A DNA stretch of 23,576 nucleotides, from NCBI GenBank assembly GCA_030039105.1, contig JASHQO010000316.1, forward strand, positions 1 through 23,576, written 5' to 3'. A program made the translations under genes and the position numbers. The notes beneath the pieces are model-generated. The model did no database searches, was not told where the DNA came from, and saw only the letters and a list, made by a program, of their open reading frames with translations. Positions 7,263 to 15,509 of this stretch are shown piece after piece. This DNA comes from Xanthobacteraceae bacterium. GTDB lineage: Bacteria; Pseudomonadota; Alphaproteobacteria; Rhizobiales; Xanthobacteraceae. Every line of letters begins with the position of its first letter. Positions within the stretch are counted from its first letter, which is position 1.

Positions 7263-9197
7263 GTGACTGTTGTTGTCTCCAAGACCCCTTTGCTCGACCA
7301 GATCAAGACGCCGACCGACCTGCGGCAACTCAAGCAAAATCAGCTTCGTCAGGTTGCCGACGAGTTGCGCCGGGAGACGATCGACGCCGTCGCGGTGACC
7401 GGCGGCCATCTCGGTGCCGGCCTTGGCGTCATCGAGCTGACCGTGGCGCTGCATTACGTCTTCGACACGCCGAACGATCGTCTGATCTGGGACGTCGGCC
7501 ACCAAGCCTATCCGCATAAGATCCTGACCGGCCGCCGCGACCGCATCCGCACGCTGCGGACGGGCGGCGGGCTCTCCGGCTTCACCAAGCGCGCCGAAAG
7601 CACATACGACCCGTTCGGCGCCGCCCACTCATCGACCTCGATTTCCGCCGCTCTTGGCATGGCGGTCGCCCGTGACCTGCAGGGCAAGCAGAACAACGTC
7701 ATCGCCGTGATCGGCGACGGCGCCATGTCGGCTGGCATGGCCTATGAGGCCATGAACAATGCCGGCGCCATGGATTCACGCCTTATCGTCGTGCTCAACG
7801 ACAACGATATGTCGATTGCGCCGCCGGTCGGCGCGCTGTCGGCCTATCTGGCCCGCCGCGTCTCCGGCCGCGGCTATCATCGCCTGCGCAAACTGGTGCG
7901 CTGGTTCGCCAAGCACATGCCGAGCAAAATGCTTGAGCAGCGCGCCATGGCGATGGAGGAGTACGCACGCGGCCTCGTCACCGGCGGCACGCTGTTCGAC
8001 GAGCTCGGCTTCTTCTATGTCGGTCCGATCGACGGCCACAACATCGACCATCTGCTGCCGGTGCTGGAGAACGTCCGCGATATGCGGAATGGGCCGGTCC
8101 TCGTTCACGTCGTGACGCAAAAGGGCAAGGGCTACGCGCCGGCGGAAAAGTCCGCCGACAAGTATCACGGTGTCGTCAAGTTCGACGTCGCCACCGGCGC
8201 CCAGGTGAAGGCCAAGGCCGCCGCGCCCGCCTATCAGAAAGTGTTCGGCGAGAGCCTGATCAAGGAAGCGCGCAAGGACGACAGGATCGTCGCCATCACC
8301 GCGGCAATGCCGTCGGGCACCGGCGTCGACCTGTTCCAAAAGGTGTTTCCGGAGCGCACCTTCGACGTCGGCATCGCCGAGCAGCACGGCGTGACGTTCG
8401 CCGCCGGCCTCGCCACCGAAGGCTACAAGCCGTTCGCCACGATCTATTCGACTTTCCTGCAGCGCGCATACGACCAAGTGGTGCACGACGTCGCCATCCA
8501 GCGCTTGCCGGTGCGCTTCGCGATGGATCGCGCCGGCCTGGTCGGCGCCGATGGCCCGACCCATGCCGGCGCCTTCGATATCGCCTATCTCGGCTGCCTG
8601 CCTGGATTCGTTCTGATGGCTGCGGCCGACGAAGCCGACCTTGTGCATATGGTGGCGACTGCCGTCGCTATCGACGACCGGCCCTCGGCGCTACGCTATC
8701 CGCGCGGCGAAGGCCGCGGCGTGGCCATGCCGGAGGAGGGCAAGCCGCTCGAGATCGGCAAGGGCCGCATCCTGCGCGAGGGCACCAAGATCGCGCTGTT
8801 CTCCTATGGCGCCCGCCTTGGCGAATGCCTCAAGGCGGCCGACGAACTCGCGACCTATGGGCTCTCGACCACCGTGGCCGATGCTCGCTTCGCCAAGCCG
8901 CTCGATGTCGACCTGTTGCTGCGGCTTGCCCGCGAGCACGAAGTGCTGCTGACCATCGAGGAAGGCTCGATCGGCGGCTTCGGCTCCTTTGCCCTGCAGA
9001 CGCTCGCCGAGCACGGCATGCTCGATCGCGGCCTCAAGGTCCGCTCCATGGTGCTGCCGGATCTCTTTATCGACCAGGACTCGCCGAACGCCATGTACGG
9101 CAGAGCCGGCCTGGATTCGAAGGGCATTGTCGCCAAGGCATTCGAAGCACTCGGCCAGAACCTGCGCGGTGAGACGGTGAAGCTCGTGCGCTCCTGA
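7263..9197 (+). CDS. dxs: 1-deoxy-D-xylulose-5-phosphate synthase
   Basis: A 644-residue thiamine-diphosphate enzyme that joins pyruvate and glyceraldehyde 3-phosphate to give DXP, the entry step of the MEP isoprenoid pathway and a source for thiamine and pyridoxal biosynthesis. GGHLGAGLGV and DVGHQAYPHKILTGR lie in the N-terminal domain. The ThDP/Mg motif GDGAMSAG (from residue 151) runs to NDND. The conserved catalytic Glu373 lies in AEQHGVTFAAGLA. Length is normal. The GTG at 7263 is chosen because AAGGAG (7251-7256) sits six bases upstream. An in-frame ATG at 7224 would add 13 residues but has no good ribosome site. The ATG at 7258 is out of frame and reads only Met-Ala-stop. Confidence 0.96.
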   Translation: MTVVVSKTPLLDQIKTPTDLRQLKQNQLRQVADELRRETIDAVAVTGGHLGAGLGVIELTVALHYVFDTPNDRLIWDVGHQAYPHKILTGRRDRIRTLRTGGGLSGFTKRAESTYDPFGAAHSSTSISAALGMAVARDLQGKQNNVIAVIGDGAMSAGMAYEAMNNAGAMDSRLIVVLNDNDMSIAPPVGALSAYLARRVSGRGYHRLRKLVRWFAKHMPSKMLEQRAMAMEEYARGLVTGGTLFDELGFFYVGPIDGHNIDHLLPVLENVRDMRNGPVLVHVVTQKGKGYAPAEKSADKYHGVVKFDVATGAQVKAKAAAPAYQKVFGESLIKEARKDDRIVAITAAMPSGTGVDLFQKVFPERTFDVGIAEQHGVTFAAGLATEGYKPFATIYSTFLQRAYDQVVHDVAIQRLPVRFAMDRAGLVGADGPTHAGAFDIAYLGCLPGFVLMAAADEADLVHMVATAVAIDDRPSALRYPRGEGRGVAMPEEGKPLEIGKGRILREGTKIALFSYGARLGECLKAADELATYGLSTTVADARFAKPLDVDLLLRLAREHEVLLTIEEGSIGGFGSFALQTLAEHGMLDRGLKVRSMVLPDLFIDQDSPNAMYGRAGLDSKGIVAKAFEALGQNLRGETVKLVRS

Positions 9198-9225
9198 CCG
9201 CGTCACGACATTGATCGGGACGTTG

Positions 9226-9250
9226 GATGCCCGGCCCAAAGCCGGGCATC
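9226..9250 (+). terminator. Intrinsic terminator after dxs
   Basis: A perfect 10-bp GC-rich stem, GATGCCCGGC (9226-9235) and GCCGGGCATC (9241-9250), closes a five-base loop CCAAA. It is followed by TTGCTTAT, a weak T-rich tail. It lies 28 bases after the dxs stop and just before tlyA, so it probably ends or attenuates dxs transcription. Confidence 0.7.
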
Positions 9251-9255
9251 TTGCT

Positions 9256-9261
9256 TATAAT
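9256..9261 (+). promoter_or_regulatory. Perfect -10 element (TATAAT) just before tlyA
   Basis: TATAAT at 9256-9261 ends eight bases before the tlyA ATG. No good -35 is visible at the expected position, which falls in the terminator stem. If it is used, transcription would start at about 9268 and the tlyA mRNA would be nearly leaderless, which fits the absence of a Shine-Dalgarno sequence. Confidence 0.35.
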
Positions 9262-9269
9262 CATCGGCC

Positions 9270-10001
9270 ATGACCGCCCGGGAACGTGCCGATCGCCTCT
9301 TGGTCGCGCGCGGCTTGTTCGAGAGCCGTGCTCGCGCCCAGGCCGCCATCGCGGCAGGCCTGGTAACCGCCGACGGCATGCCGGTGCGCAAGGCCTCCGA
9401 GGAAATTTCGACGGCCGCCGTCATCGAGGCCGCGCCCGAGCATCCGTTCGTGTCGCGCGGCGGGGTGAAGCTTGCGGCGGCACTCGATCATTTTCACCTC
9501 GATGTCAGCGGCCGCACCTGTGTCGACGTCGGCGCCTCGACGGGCGGCTTTACCGAAGTGCTGCTCTTGCGCGGCGCGCAGAGGGTCTATGCGATCGATG
9601 TCGGCCGCGATCAATTGCACTCCCGCCTGCGCGGCCGCGACGATGTCGTATCGCTCGAAGCTACCGAGATTCGCACGCTCGATCCGGCGCGCCTTTCCGA
9701 GCAGCCGGATTTTGCCACGGTGGATGTCAGCTTCATCTCGCTCAAGCTCGTGCTGCCGGCGGTCGGCAAGCTCCTCAAATCGCAAGCAACGCTGGTCGCG
9801 CTGATCAAGCCGCAATTTGAAGCGGGGCGGCGCGACATCAAGAAAGGCGTCGTACGCGATGCGCGCGTTCACGCCAAGGTCTGCGACGATATCAACGCGT
9901 TCGTAACGTCGCTCGGTTGGCACGTCGGCGACATCGTGCCGTCGACCGTCCGCGGCGGTGACGGTAACCGCGAGTTCTTCCTCGAGGCCCAGCGTGGTTG
10001 A
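9270..10001 (+). CDS. tlyA: TlyA-family rRNA 2'-O-methyltransferase
   Basis: A 243-residue protein with an N-terminal S4 RNA-binding domain (about residues 3-62, ADRLLVARGLFESRARAQAAI) and a FtsJ/RrmJ-type methyltransferase domain. The SAM-binding motif VDVGASTGGFTEVLL begins at residue 85. Characterised TlyA proteins methylate the 2'-OH of cytidines in 16S and 23S rRNA and affect capreomycin sensitivity; older annotations call the family hemolysin A. The HPFVSRGGVKLAAAL interdomain motif is present. The end overlaps the next methyltransferase gene by eight bases. The gene follows dxs, a common pairing. No ribosome-binding site precedes the ATG. Confidence 0.92.
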   Translation: MTARERADRLLVARGLFESRARAQAAIAAGLVTADGMPVRKASEEISTAAVIEAAPEHPFVSRGGVKLAAALDHFHLDVSGRTCVDVGASTGGFTEVLLLRGAQRVYAIDVGRDQLHSRLRGRDDVVSLEATEIRTLDPARLSEQPDFATVDVSFISLKLVLPAVGKLLKSQATLVALIKPQFEAGRRDIKKGVVRDARVHAKVCDDINAFVTSLGWHVGDIVPSTVRGGDGNREFFLEAQRG

Positions 10002-11229
10002 ACGCCTCGTCATCGACCGGCTCGGCCACCGCGGCGACGGCGTCGTCGATGCCGATCCCGAGCCTATCTTCGTGCCGGGCGCGTTGCCCGGCGAGACCGT
10101 CGCAGTTGAGGCCGTGCCGGGTCATCCCGATCGGCGCTCGCTGCTGCGCGTCGACGTGCCGAGCCCGGCGCGGATCGCGCCGATCTGCCCGCACTTCGGC
10201 ATCTGCGGCGGCTGCGCCGTGCAGCATTGGCAAACCGAGCAATATCGTGCCTGGAAGCGCAATCTCGTGGTCTCAGCGCTGCACCAAGCGGGCATCGATG
10301 CGCCGGTCGGCGATTTGATCGACGCCCACGGCGAAGGCCGCCGCCGCGCTGTGTTTCACGCCCGCGGACCGCGCGACGTCCTCAAGGTCGGCTTTTCGGC
10401 TCAGCGTGCGCACCAGATCATCGCCATCGACCGCTGCCCGATCTTGGCCAAGAGCCTCGATGGCGCGCTCAAGGCGGCGTGGGCGATCGCCGAAGTGCTG
10501 TTGCCCGCGCAAAAGCCGCTCGACGTCCAGGTCACCGCGACGGACAGCGGCCTCGACGTCGACGTACGCGGCTCCGGGACGCTAATCACGCCACTCACTG
10601 CGGCGCTGGCCCGCGTCGCCGCCGCGCATGATCTGGCGCGGCTGACCCGCCATGGCGAACTCATCGCGCAGCATCGCGCCCCGACGCTGCGCATCGGCAA
10701 GGCGACCGTGGCATTGCCGCCGGCGGCATTCTTGCAGGCAACCGCCGAAGGCGAAGCGGTGCTGGCGCGGACCGCCGTGGAATTTTGCGCCGGCGCAGCC
10801 GCCGTCGCCGATCTGTTCGCTGGCGTGGGGCCTTTTGCTCTGCGGCTTGCCGAAAAGTCCCGTGTCCGCGCCATCGACGACGACGACGCTGCGCTGGCCG
10901 CGCTCAAGCGCGCTGCGGCAACCGCCGCCGGGCTCAAGCCGGTCGACGTCGAGCGGCGCGATCTGTTCCGCCGGCCGTTGGCGATGGAAGAACTCGACGG
11001 CTTTGACGCTGTGCTATTCGATCCGCCGCGGCAGGGCGCTCACGCACAGGCACGCGCTCTCGCGGCGAGCGCCGTGCCGGTCATCGTCTCGGTATCGTGC
11101 AATGCCGCAACGTTCGCTCGCGACGTGCAGCTTTTGATGGAAGGCGGCTTTCACCTCGCGTCGATCGTACCGATCGATCAGTTCCGCTATTCGCCCCATG
11201 TCGAGATCGTGGCGCGCCTGGAGAAATAG
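9994..11229 (+). CDS. RNA m5U methyltransferase of the TrmA/RlmC/RlmD family
   Basis: A 411-residue SAM-dependent enzyme that would methylate C5 of a uridine in rRNA or tRNA. It begins with a TRAM-like beta domain (VERLVIDRLGHRGDGV). A 4Fe-4S motif follows, Cys65-x5-Cys71-x2-Cys74, with Cys148 as probable fourth ligand. The Rossmann domain has VADLFAGVGPFAL. The catalytic nucleophile is Cys369 in VSCNAATFARD and the general base Glu404 in HVEIV near the C-terminus. Which uridine is modified (RlmD U1939, RlmC U747 or tRNA U54) cannot be decided. GTG 9994 has GAGG at 9984-9987 and gives the conserved N-terminus. A GTG at 9958 would overlap tlyA by 44 bases and is less likely. Confidence 0.9.
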   Translation: MVERLVIDRLGHRGDGVVDADPEPIFVPGALPGETVAVEAVPGHPDRRSLLRVDVPSPARIAPICPHFGICGGCAVQHWQTEQYRAWKRNLVVSALHQAGIDAPVGDLIDAHGEGRRRAVFHARGPRDVLKVGFSAQRAHQIIAIDRCPILAKSLDGALKAAWAIAEVLLPAQKPLDVQVTATDSGLDVDVRGSGTLITPLTAALARVAAAHDLARLTRHGELIAQHRAPTLRIGKATVALPPAAFLQATAEGEAVLARTAVEFCAGAAAVADLFAGVGPFALRLAEKSRVRAIDDDDAALAALKRAAATAAGLKPVDVERRDLFRRPLAMEELDGFDAVLFDPPRQGAHAQARALAASAVPVIVSVSCNAATFARDVQLLMEGGFHLASIVPIDQFRYSPHVEIVARLEK

Positions 11230-11345
11230 TCACAAGCGCTCGGACGGCATTAGGCTTGTCTATCATCGGGATTTGCCGCACCATTCCGTTGCGCCTTCAT
11301 CATCCGGGGAACATCGGGGAATACGGTGCGCGGGGGGGAGGAATC

Positions 11346-12728
11346 ATGGACGCGGCCATCGACCGATATCGGATCGCGGCGCGCATGGAGCGGCTGCCGC
11401 TGTCGCCCTGGCACAGCAAGATGCGTCTCGTCGTCGGCAGCGCGAATTTTTCCGATGCCTATGACGCCTTGACCATCGCCTATGCGCTGCCGGTGCTCGT
11501 ACCGCTTTGGCACATCCCGCCATCGCTTATCGGCTTGATGATCTCGGTCGGCTATTTGGGTCAGGTGTTCGGTAGCGTGCTCTCCGGCTGGCTTGCGGAC
11601 AAATATGGCCGCGTGCGGGTTATGACCGGTAATCTCGTCTTGTTCTCGCTGATGAGCTTTTCCTGCGGGCTCGCGCCGGATTACTGGACATTGTTCGCGA
11701 TCCGGTTCGTCCAAGGCATCGGACTCGGCGGCGAAGTGCCGATCGCCAATACCTACGTCAGCGAATTCGCGAAGTCGAAGGGCCGCGGCCGCTTCGTGCT
11801 GATACAGCAGATGATGTTCCCGGTCGGGCTGACCACCGCGGGCTTGGTCGGCTCGTTCGTGATTCCATATTTCGGCTGGCAATCGGCGTTCATCCTCGGC
11901 GGGCTGCCGGTGTTGCTGGCCTTGCCGATGCTGCGGGTGCTGCCGGAATCGCCGCGCTGGCTTGCCAGTCGCGGCCATGACGCGGAGGCCGACCGCGTGC
12001 TGACCCGCATCGAGGCCTTGGTTTCGAAGAACGGCGCGGTGCCGCTGCCGCCACTTCCGACCGGCGTGCCGCCCGCGGTCGCCGCCCGCGGCCGCTTCCG
12101 CGATCTGTTCGCCGGGATTTATCTCAGGCGCACGCTTTCGCTCGCGGTCCTGTGGTTCTGCACCTATGGCATCACCTATGCGATGACCGGATGGCTGCCG
12201 AGCATTATGCGCACCATCTACCATTTGCCGGTGTCGCAATCGAACCTGTACGGCTTCATTCTCAACATCGTCGGGCTGTGCGTGCTGCTCACGGCGGTGT
12301 TCACCATCGACCGCATCGGCCGCAAGGTTGCGTTCGCCGGCGGCTTCTTCCTTGCCGCGGTGCCGCTGCTCATCGCGACGTTCGCGCCAAGCCTGACTGC
12401 GTTTGAGCTTGCCGCCCTGGCAACGCTTGCCTTCGGGCTCATGGGCATGATCCCAGGAGCGCTCGGCATGTACACCGCCGAGAACTACCCCAATCATCTG
12501 CGCGCCATAGGCCACGGCTTGACCAGCGTATCGCAGCGCGCTTCGTCGGTGGTCAGCCCGTACCTCGTCGGGCTGATCCTGCCGGGTTATGGCGTCGGCG
12601 GCGTCTACGGCATGTTCACGCTGTTCGCCATTGTCGGCGGCATCACCTGCGCCCTGTTCTCGATCGAGACCGCTGGCAAGACCTTGGAGGAGCTGTCGCC
12701 CTCCCCTGCACCGGCCGCGACTGCGTGA
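11346..12728 (+). CDS. MFS transporter, metabolite:H+ symporter type
   Basis: A 460-residue inner-membrane transporter with about 12 hydrophobic segments. The family motif GWLADKYGR (residues 81-89) lies between helices 2 and 3, PESPRWL (from about 200) follows helix 6, and DRIGRK marks the repeat in the second half. PESPRWL is seen in sugar porters and in the aromatic acid:H+ symporter and related metabolite families. The N-terminal sequence FSDAYDALTIAYALPVL is like the latter group. ATG 11346 has a strong GGGGAGG ribosome site; an earlier in-frame start at 11097 lies inside the methyltransferase gene and is rejected. The amidohydrolase follows after 29 bases, so the two probably share substrate chemistry. 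Confidence 0.9.
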   Translation: MDAAIDRYRIAARMERLPLSPWHSKMRLVVGSANFSDAYDALTIAYALPVLVPLWHIPPSLIGLMISVGYLGQVFGSVLSGWLADKYGRVRVMTGNLVLFSLMSFSCGLAPDYWTLFAIRFVQGIGLGGEVPIANTYVSEFAKSKGRGRFVLIQQMMFPVGLTTAGLVGSFVIPYFGWQSAFILGGLPVLLALPMLRVLPESPRWLASRGHDAEADRVLTRIEALVSKNGAVPLPPLPTGVPPAVAARGRFRDLFAGIYLRRTLSLAVLWFCTYGITYAMTGWLPSIMRTIYHLPVSQSNLYGFILNIVGLCVLLTAVFTIDRIGRKVAFAGGFFLAAVPLLIATFAPSLTAFELAALATLAFGLMGMIPGALGMYTAENYPNHLRAIGHGLTSVSQRASSVVSPYLVGLILPGYGVGGVYGMFTLFAIVGGITCALFSIETAGKTLEELSPSPAPAATA

Positions 12729-12757
12729 TCCCCTCTTTGCATTGACAGAGTGCCCGC

Positions 12758-13681
12758 ATGATCATCGATTTCCATACGCACGTCCAAACTCCCGAACAGC
12801 AGCAAGACCCGTTCTGGCGAGGCCGCTGTCCGATGACCATCGAGAACGTTTTGGAAGCGCAAAAGGAAGCCGGCGTCGATGCCACGGTGGTCAGCCAGCC
12901 GATCCACGAATTGCGCAACATGGATCGCGACCAGCAGCTCGAAACCGTGAAAAAGGTCAACCGCTACATTGCCTTGCTGCAAGACAAGCATCAAACCATC
13001 TACGGCATGGCGTCGGCGGTGCCGAGCGGCGACGACGCGTTTCTCCGCGAATGGGAGCGAGCCATCAGACAGGACGGCCTGAAAGGCGCCTGGATCCTAT
13101 CCAGCCTCCCCGGCCATTATCCCGACGACGACGAATCCCTGCCGTTCTTCCAGCTCGCGACCGAGCTCGACGTACCGGTGGTGATCCATCCGCCGTCAGT
13201 CGGTTTCGGCGAGGAACGGCTGAAGGACTATCGCCTGGCATCGAGCGTCGGCCGACCGATGGACAATGCGCTCGCCATCGCACGGCTGATCGTGCGCGGC
13301 ATTTTCGAGAAATTTCCGAAATTAAAGCTTGTCGGCACCCATCTGGGCGGTGGCATCTGCGAAATGATCGGCCGGATGGACTACGCTTATAATTTGCAGG
13401 ACGAGGCGTATTTCCTTGGGCCTTACGAGCCGATGCTGATCAGGCATCCGCCGAGCCATTACCTGAAGATGATGTATCTGGAATCGACCTGCTATCACCC
13501 GCCGGCGGCGCGCTGCGGTTTTGAGACCGTTGGCCCCGATCATTTCATCTTCGGCACCGACGCCCCGCCGCTCAAGGTGCTGAAGAAGCAGGGCGTCGAA
13601 GTGATCAAAAAGATAGGGCTCACGCCGGCAGACGAAAACAAAGTCTATTACGAAAACGCCAAGCGGCTGTTGAAAATTTGA
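12758..13681 (+). CDS. Amidohydrolase_2-family metal-dependent hydrolase or decarboxylase
   Basis: A 307-residue TIM-barrel enzyme. The metal site is complete: HxH at His6 and His8, His144 in VVIHPPS, His195 in GTHLGGGI and Asp268 in FGTDAPP. This family (PF04909) includes ACMSD and gamma-resorcylate decarboxylases as well as hydrolases of lactones and amides, so the reaction is not fixed. There is no signal peptide, hence it is cytoplasmic. The gene lies directly downstream of the MFS transporter and ends 18 bases before the substrate-binding protein gene on the other strand. An import-then-cleave or import-then-decarboxylate role is inferred from that context. The ATG at 12758 has only a weak ribosome site. 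Confidence 0.88.
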   Translation: MIIDFHTHVQTPEQQQDPFWRGRCPMTIENVLEAQKEAGVDATVVSQPIHELRNMDRDQQLETVKKVNRYIALLQDKHQTIYGMASAVPSGDDAFLREWERAIRQDGLKGAWILSSLPGHYPDDDESLPFFQLATELDVPVVIHPPSVGFGEERLKDYRLASSVGRPMDNALAIARLIVRGIFEKFPKLKLVGTHLGGGICEMIGRMDYAYNLQDEAYFLGPYEPMLIRHPPSHYLKMMYLESTCYHPPAARCGFETVGPDHFIFGTDAPPLKVLKKQGVEVIKKIGLTPADENKVYYENAKRLLKI

Positions 13682-13699
13682 TGGCCGTCAGGCGCCACG

Positions 13700-14692
13700 C
13701 TACTTCTTCGGCTTGAGATCGTCCGCCAAGAAGCTCGTGTCGACGATTTTGCTCCAATCGACCTCGCCCGACAGCGCGCCGACCAGCTTTTGCGCGCGGA
13801 TCATCCGATCCATGCCGGTGAAATCGAAATTGCCGGCGCTCCAATAGGGCACACCGGATTTGCTTGGCGCCACCAGGTTGTGGATCGTGCTCTTGGCCAC
13901 TTCGACGTCGAGGTTATAGGCCTTGGCGACGATGTCGGCGGCTTCGTCGGGATGCTCCGACATGAACGCCACCGCCTTGCGGCGGCCGCGCAGGATGGCG
14001 CGGATGAAGCCGCCCTTGGTGGCGGCCGCTTCAGCGGTCGTCACACCGATGACGTTGCACAGCGGCGGCAGCACGTCGTTCGCCGACACCAGCACGCGAA
14101 ACTGCGACTTGTTCTTCGACCATACTGGATCGGCGATAGCCGAGGCGTCGATCAGCCCGAGATTGAGCGCCACCACGGCCTCGCCGAAGCCGCCGGTCTT
14201 GACCAACTCGACGTCGTCGGGCTTGAGCCCCGCCTGCTCGAGCAGCAGGATATCGAGCGCCTGGCTGGTCGAGCGCGGATTGGTGTAGCCGATCTTCTTG
14301 CCCTTGAGGTCCTGGACGGTCTTGATCGCCGAGTCCGGCTTCACCGCCCAGACGAACTCCGCGACGGTCAGCACGTTGTCGCTGATGATCTTCAGGTCGG
14401 CGCCCTGCTGGATCGCAGCGACCGTGCCGGCGAGATCAATTTCGCCGTAGGACAGATGGCCGGTCATCAGATTGCGCACCGTGGTGCCACCGCCAGCCGA
14501 CGACAGGATACCGCTGACATCGGCGCCTTCTTCCTTGAAGAAGCCCTTCTCCATGGCGATGGCGTAAGGCATGCCGTTGGCGGCGACGCCGAAATTGCTA
14601 ACGACGATCTGCTCTGCGGACGTGGCGCGCAACGGCAGCAGCGCTGCAAGCGCGAACGCAACACTCGCGCCCCATTTGATGATCGAAGACAT
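13700..14692 (-). CDS. NMT1/SsuA-type ABC substrate-binding protein
   Basis: A 330-residue periplasmic binding protein. A signal peptide covers residues 1-26 (Lys6, hydrophobic core AFALAALLPL, cleavage after ATSA); no lipobox cysteine is present. The mature part has the NitT/TauT/THI5 pattern: GVAANGMPYAIAMEKGFFKEEGADV, then GGGTTVRNL, then DLKGKKIGYTNPRSTSQ. Proteins of this type bind sulfonates, nitrate, pyrimidine precursors or aromatic acids, so the ligand is unknown. The ribosome site GGGAGGA is strong. It is the last gene of the eight-gene minus-strand operon, 64 bases after its permease, and converges with the amidohydrolase gene. Confidence 0.9.
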   Translation of the reverse strand: MSSIIKWGASVAFALAALLPLRATSAEQIVVSNFGVAANGMPYAIAMEKGFFKEEGADVSGILSSAGGGTTVRNLMTGHLSYGEIDLAGTVAAIQQGADLKIISDNVLTVAEFVWAVKPDSAIKTVQDLKGKKIGYTNPRSTSQALDILLLEQAGLKPDDVELVKTGGFGEAVVALNLGLIDASAIADPVWSKNKSQFRVLVSANDVLPPLCNVIGVTTAEAAATKGGFIRAILRGRRKAVAFMSEHPDEAADIVAKAYNLDVEVAKSTIHNLVAPSKSGVPYWSAGNFDFTGMDRMIRAQKLVGALSGEVDWSKIVDTSFLADDLKPKK

Positions 14693-14756
14693 GCTTCCTC
14701 CCGGATCGTTTGTGGGCGGCTGCCCGCCGCCGTCGCTGTCGTCTTGCGCCAGCAGT

Positions 14757-15509
14757 CTACGACACGCGGCGATGGAGTCTATGGTCGATGATGGTCAAGA
14801 ACGTACTGACCGATGCGGCGAACAGCACGATCAATAACGTAACCGCCATGATGAGTGGCACATTCTGCAGACCGATCGCGGTCATCAGCAGATAGCCGAG
14901 ACCGCGTTGCGCGCCGAACATTTCGCCGAGCAGCGTGCCGATCAGTGTCAGCGCAAAGCCGATGCGAATACCGGTGAAGATTTCCGGCAATGCCGCCGGC
15001 AGCAGCACCGCGACGACCAGGTCCTTGGGCGGCAGCCGCAGCACGCGCGCGGTCTTGAGCAGGATCGGGCTGAGGTTGCGCACGGCGGCCATGGTGAAGA
15101 TCGCGACCGGCACGATGCCGTGAATCGTGCCGAATGCGATCTTGGCGGGCAGGCCCAAACCAAAGGCGAGCAGGATGATCGGATACAGCGTGATCTTCGG
15201 AACGGAATAGAACGCGACCAGCACCGGCTCGAACACTTCGCTGGAAAAGCGATGCGCCCCGAGCAGAAAGCCGATGACGAGGCCGAGAACGACTGCTAGC
15301 AAAAGCGCGAACAGAAAGGCGCGTGACGTTTCGGCAAGATGCCCCCAGAAGGCATCGGTCGTCAGGAGCTGCGCCAGATAGCGGAAGGTCTCGACCGGCG
15401 CGGTCATGGCCTGCCGGCCGGCAAATTCGAACAAAAGCTGCCAGGCGGCGAGCAGCATCGCTATCACGATCAGACCGTTGACGGCGGGCTGCCACGATTT
15501 CGCGATCAT
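14757..15509 (-). CDS. NitT/TauT/SsuC-type ABC permease (second of pair)
   Basis: A 250-residue inner-membrane protein with about six helices. It has the binding-protein-dependent permease EAA loop (VLLPAALPEIFTGIRIGF) that docks to an ATPase subunit, and the typical SsuC segment VAFYSVPKITLYPIILLAFGLG. The ATG at 15509 overlaps the stop of the preceding permease as ATGA, which decides the start over an upstream TTG at 15545. With its partner at 15506-16258 it would form a heterodimeric channel for the substrate delivered by the binding protein encoded downstream. No SsuB-type ATPase gene is adjacent. Confidence 0.9.
   Translation of the reverse strand: MIAKSWQPAVNGLIVIAMLLAAWQLLFEFAGRQAMTAPVETFRYLAQLLTTDAFWGHLAETSRAFLFALLLAVVLGLVIGFLLGAHRFSSEVFEPVLVAFYSVPKITLYPIILLAFGLGLPAKIAFGTIHGIVPVAIFTMAAVRNLSPILLKTARVLRLPPKDLVVAVLLPAALPEIFTGIRIGFALTLIGTLLGEMFGAQRGLGYLLMTAIGLQNVPLIMAVTLLIVLFAASVSTFLTIIDHRLHRRVS

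Noticed and set aside
11300..11322. Imperfect tandem repeat of CATCGGGGAA before the MFS transporter
   Set aside because: There are only two copies with one base of difference, and no known site matches; it was too weak to list.
11250..12515. 421-codon frame antisense to the MFS transporter
   Set aside because: The product is Arg/His/Glu-rich without recognisable domains, and the sense frame is a clear 12-helix transporter.
14714..14725. GGGC-GGCT-GCCC hairpin in the 64-base gap before the last binding-protein gene
   Set aside because: It is only four base pairs in a GC-rich stretch and has no T-run; it may be chance.
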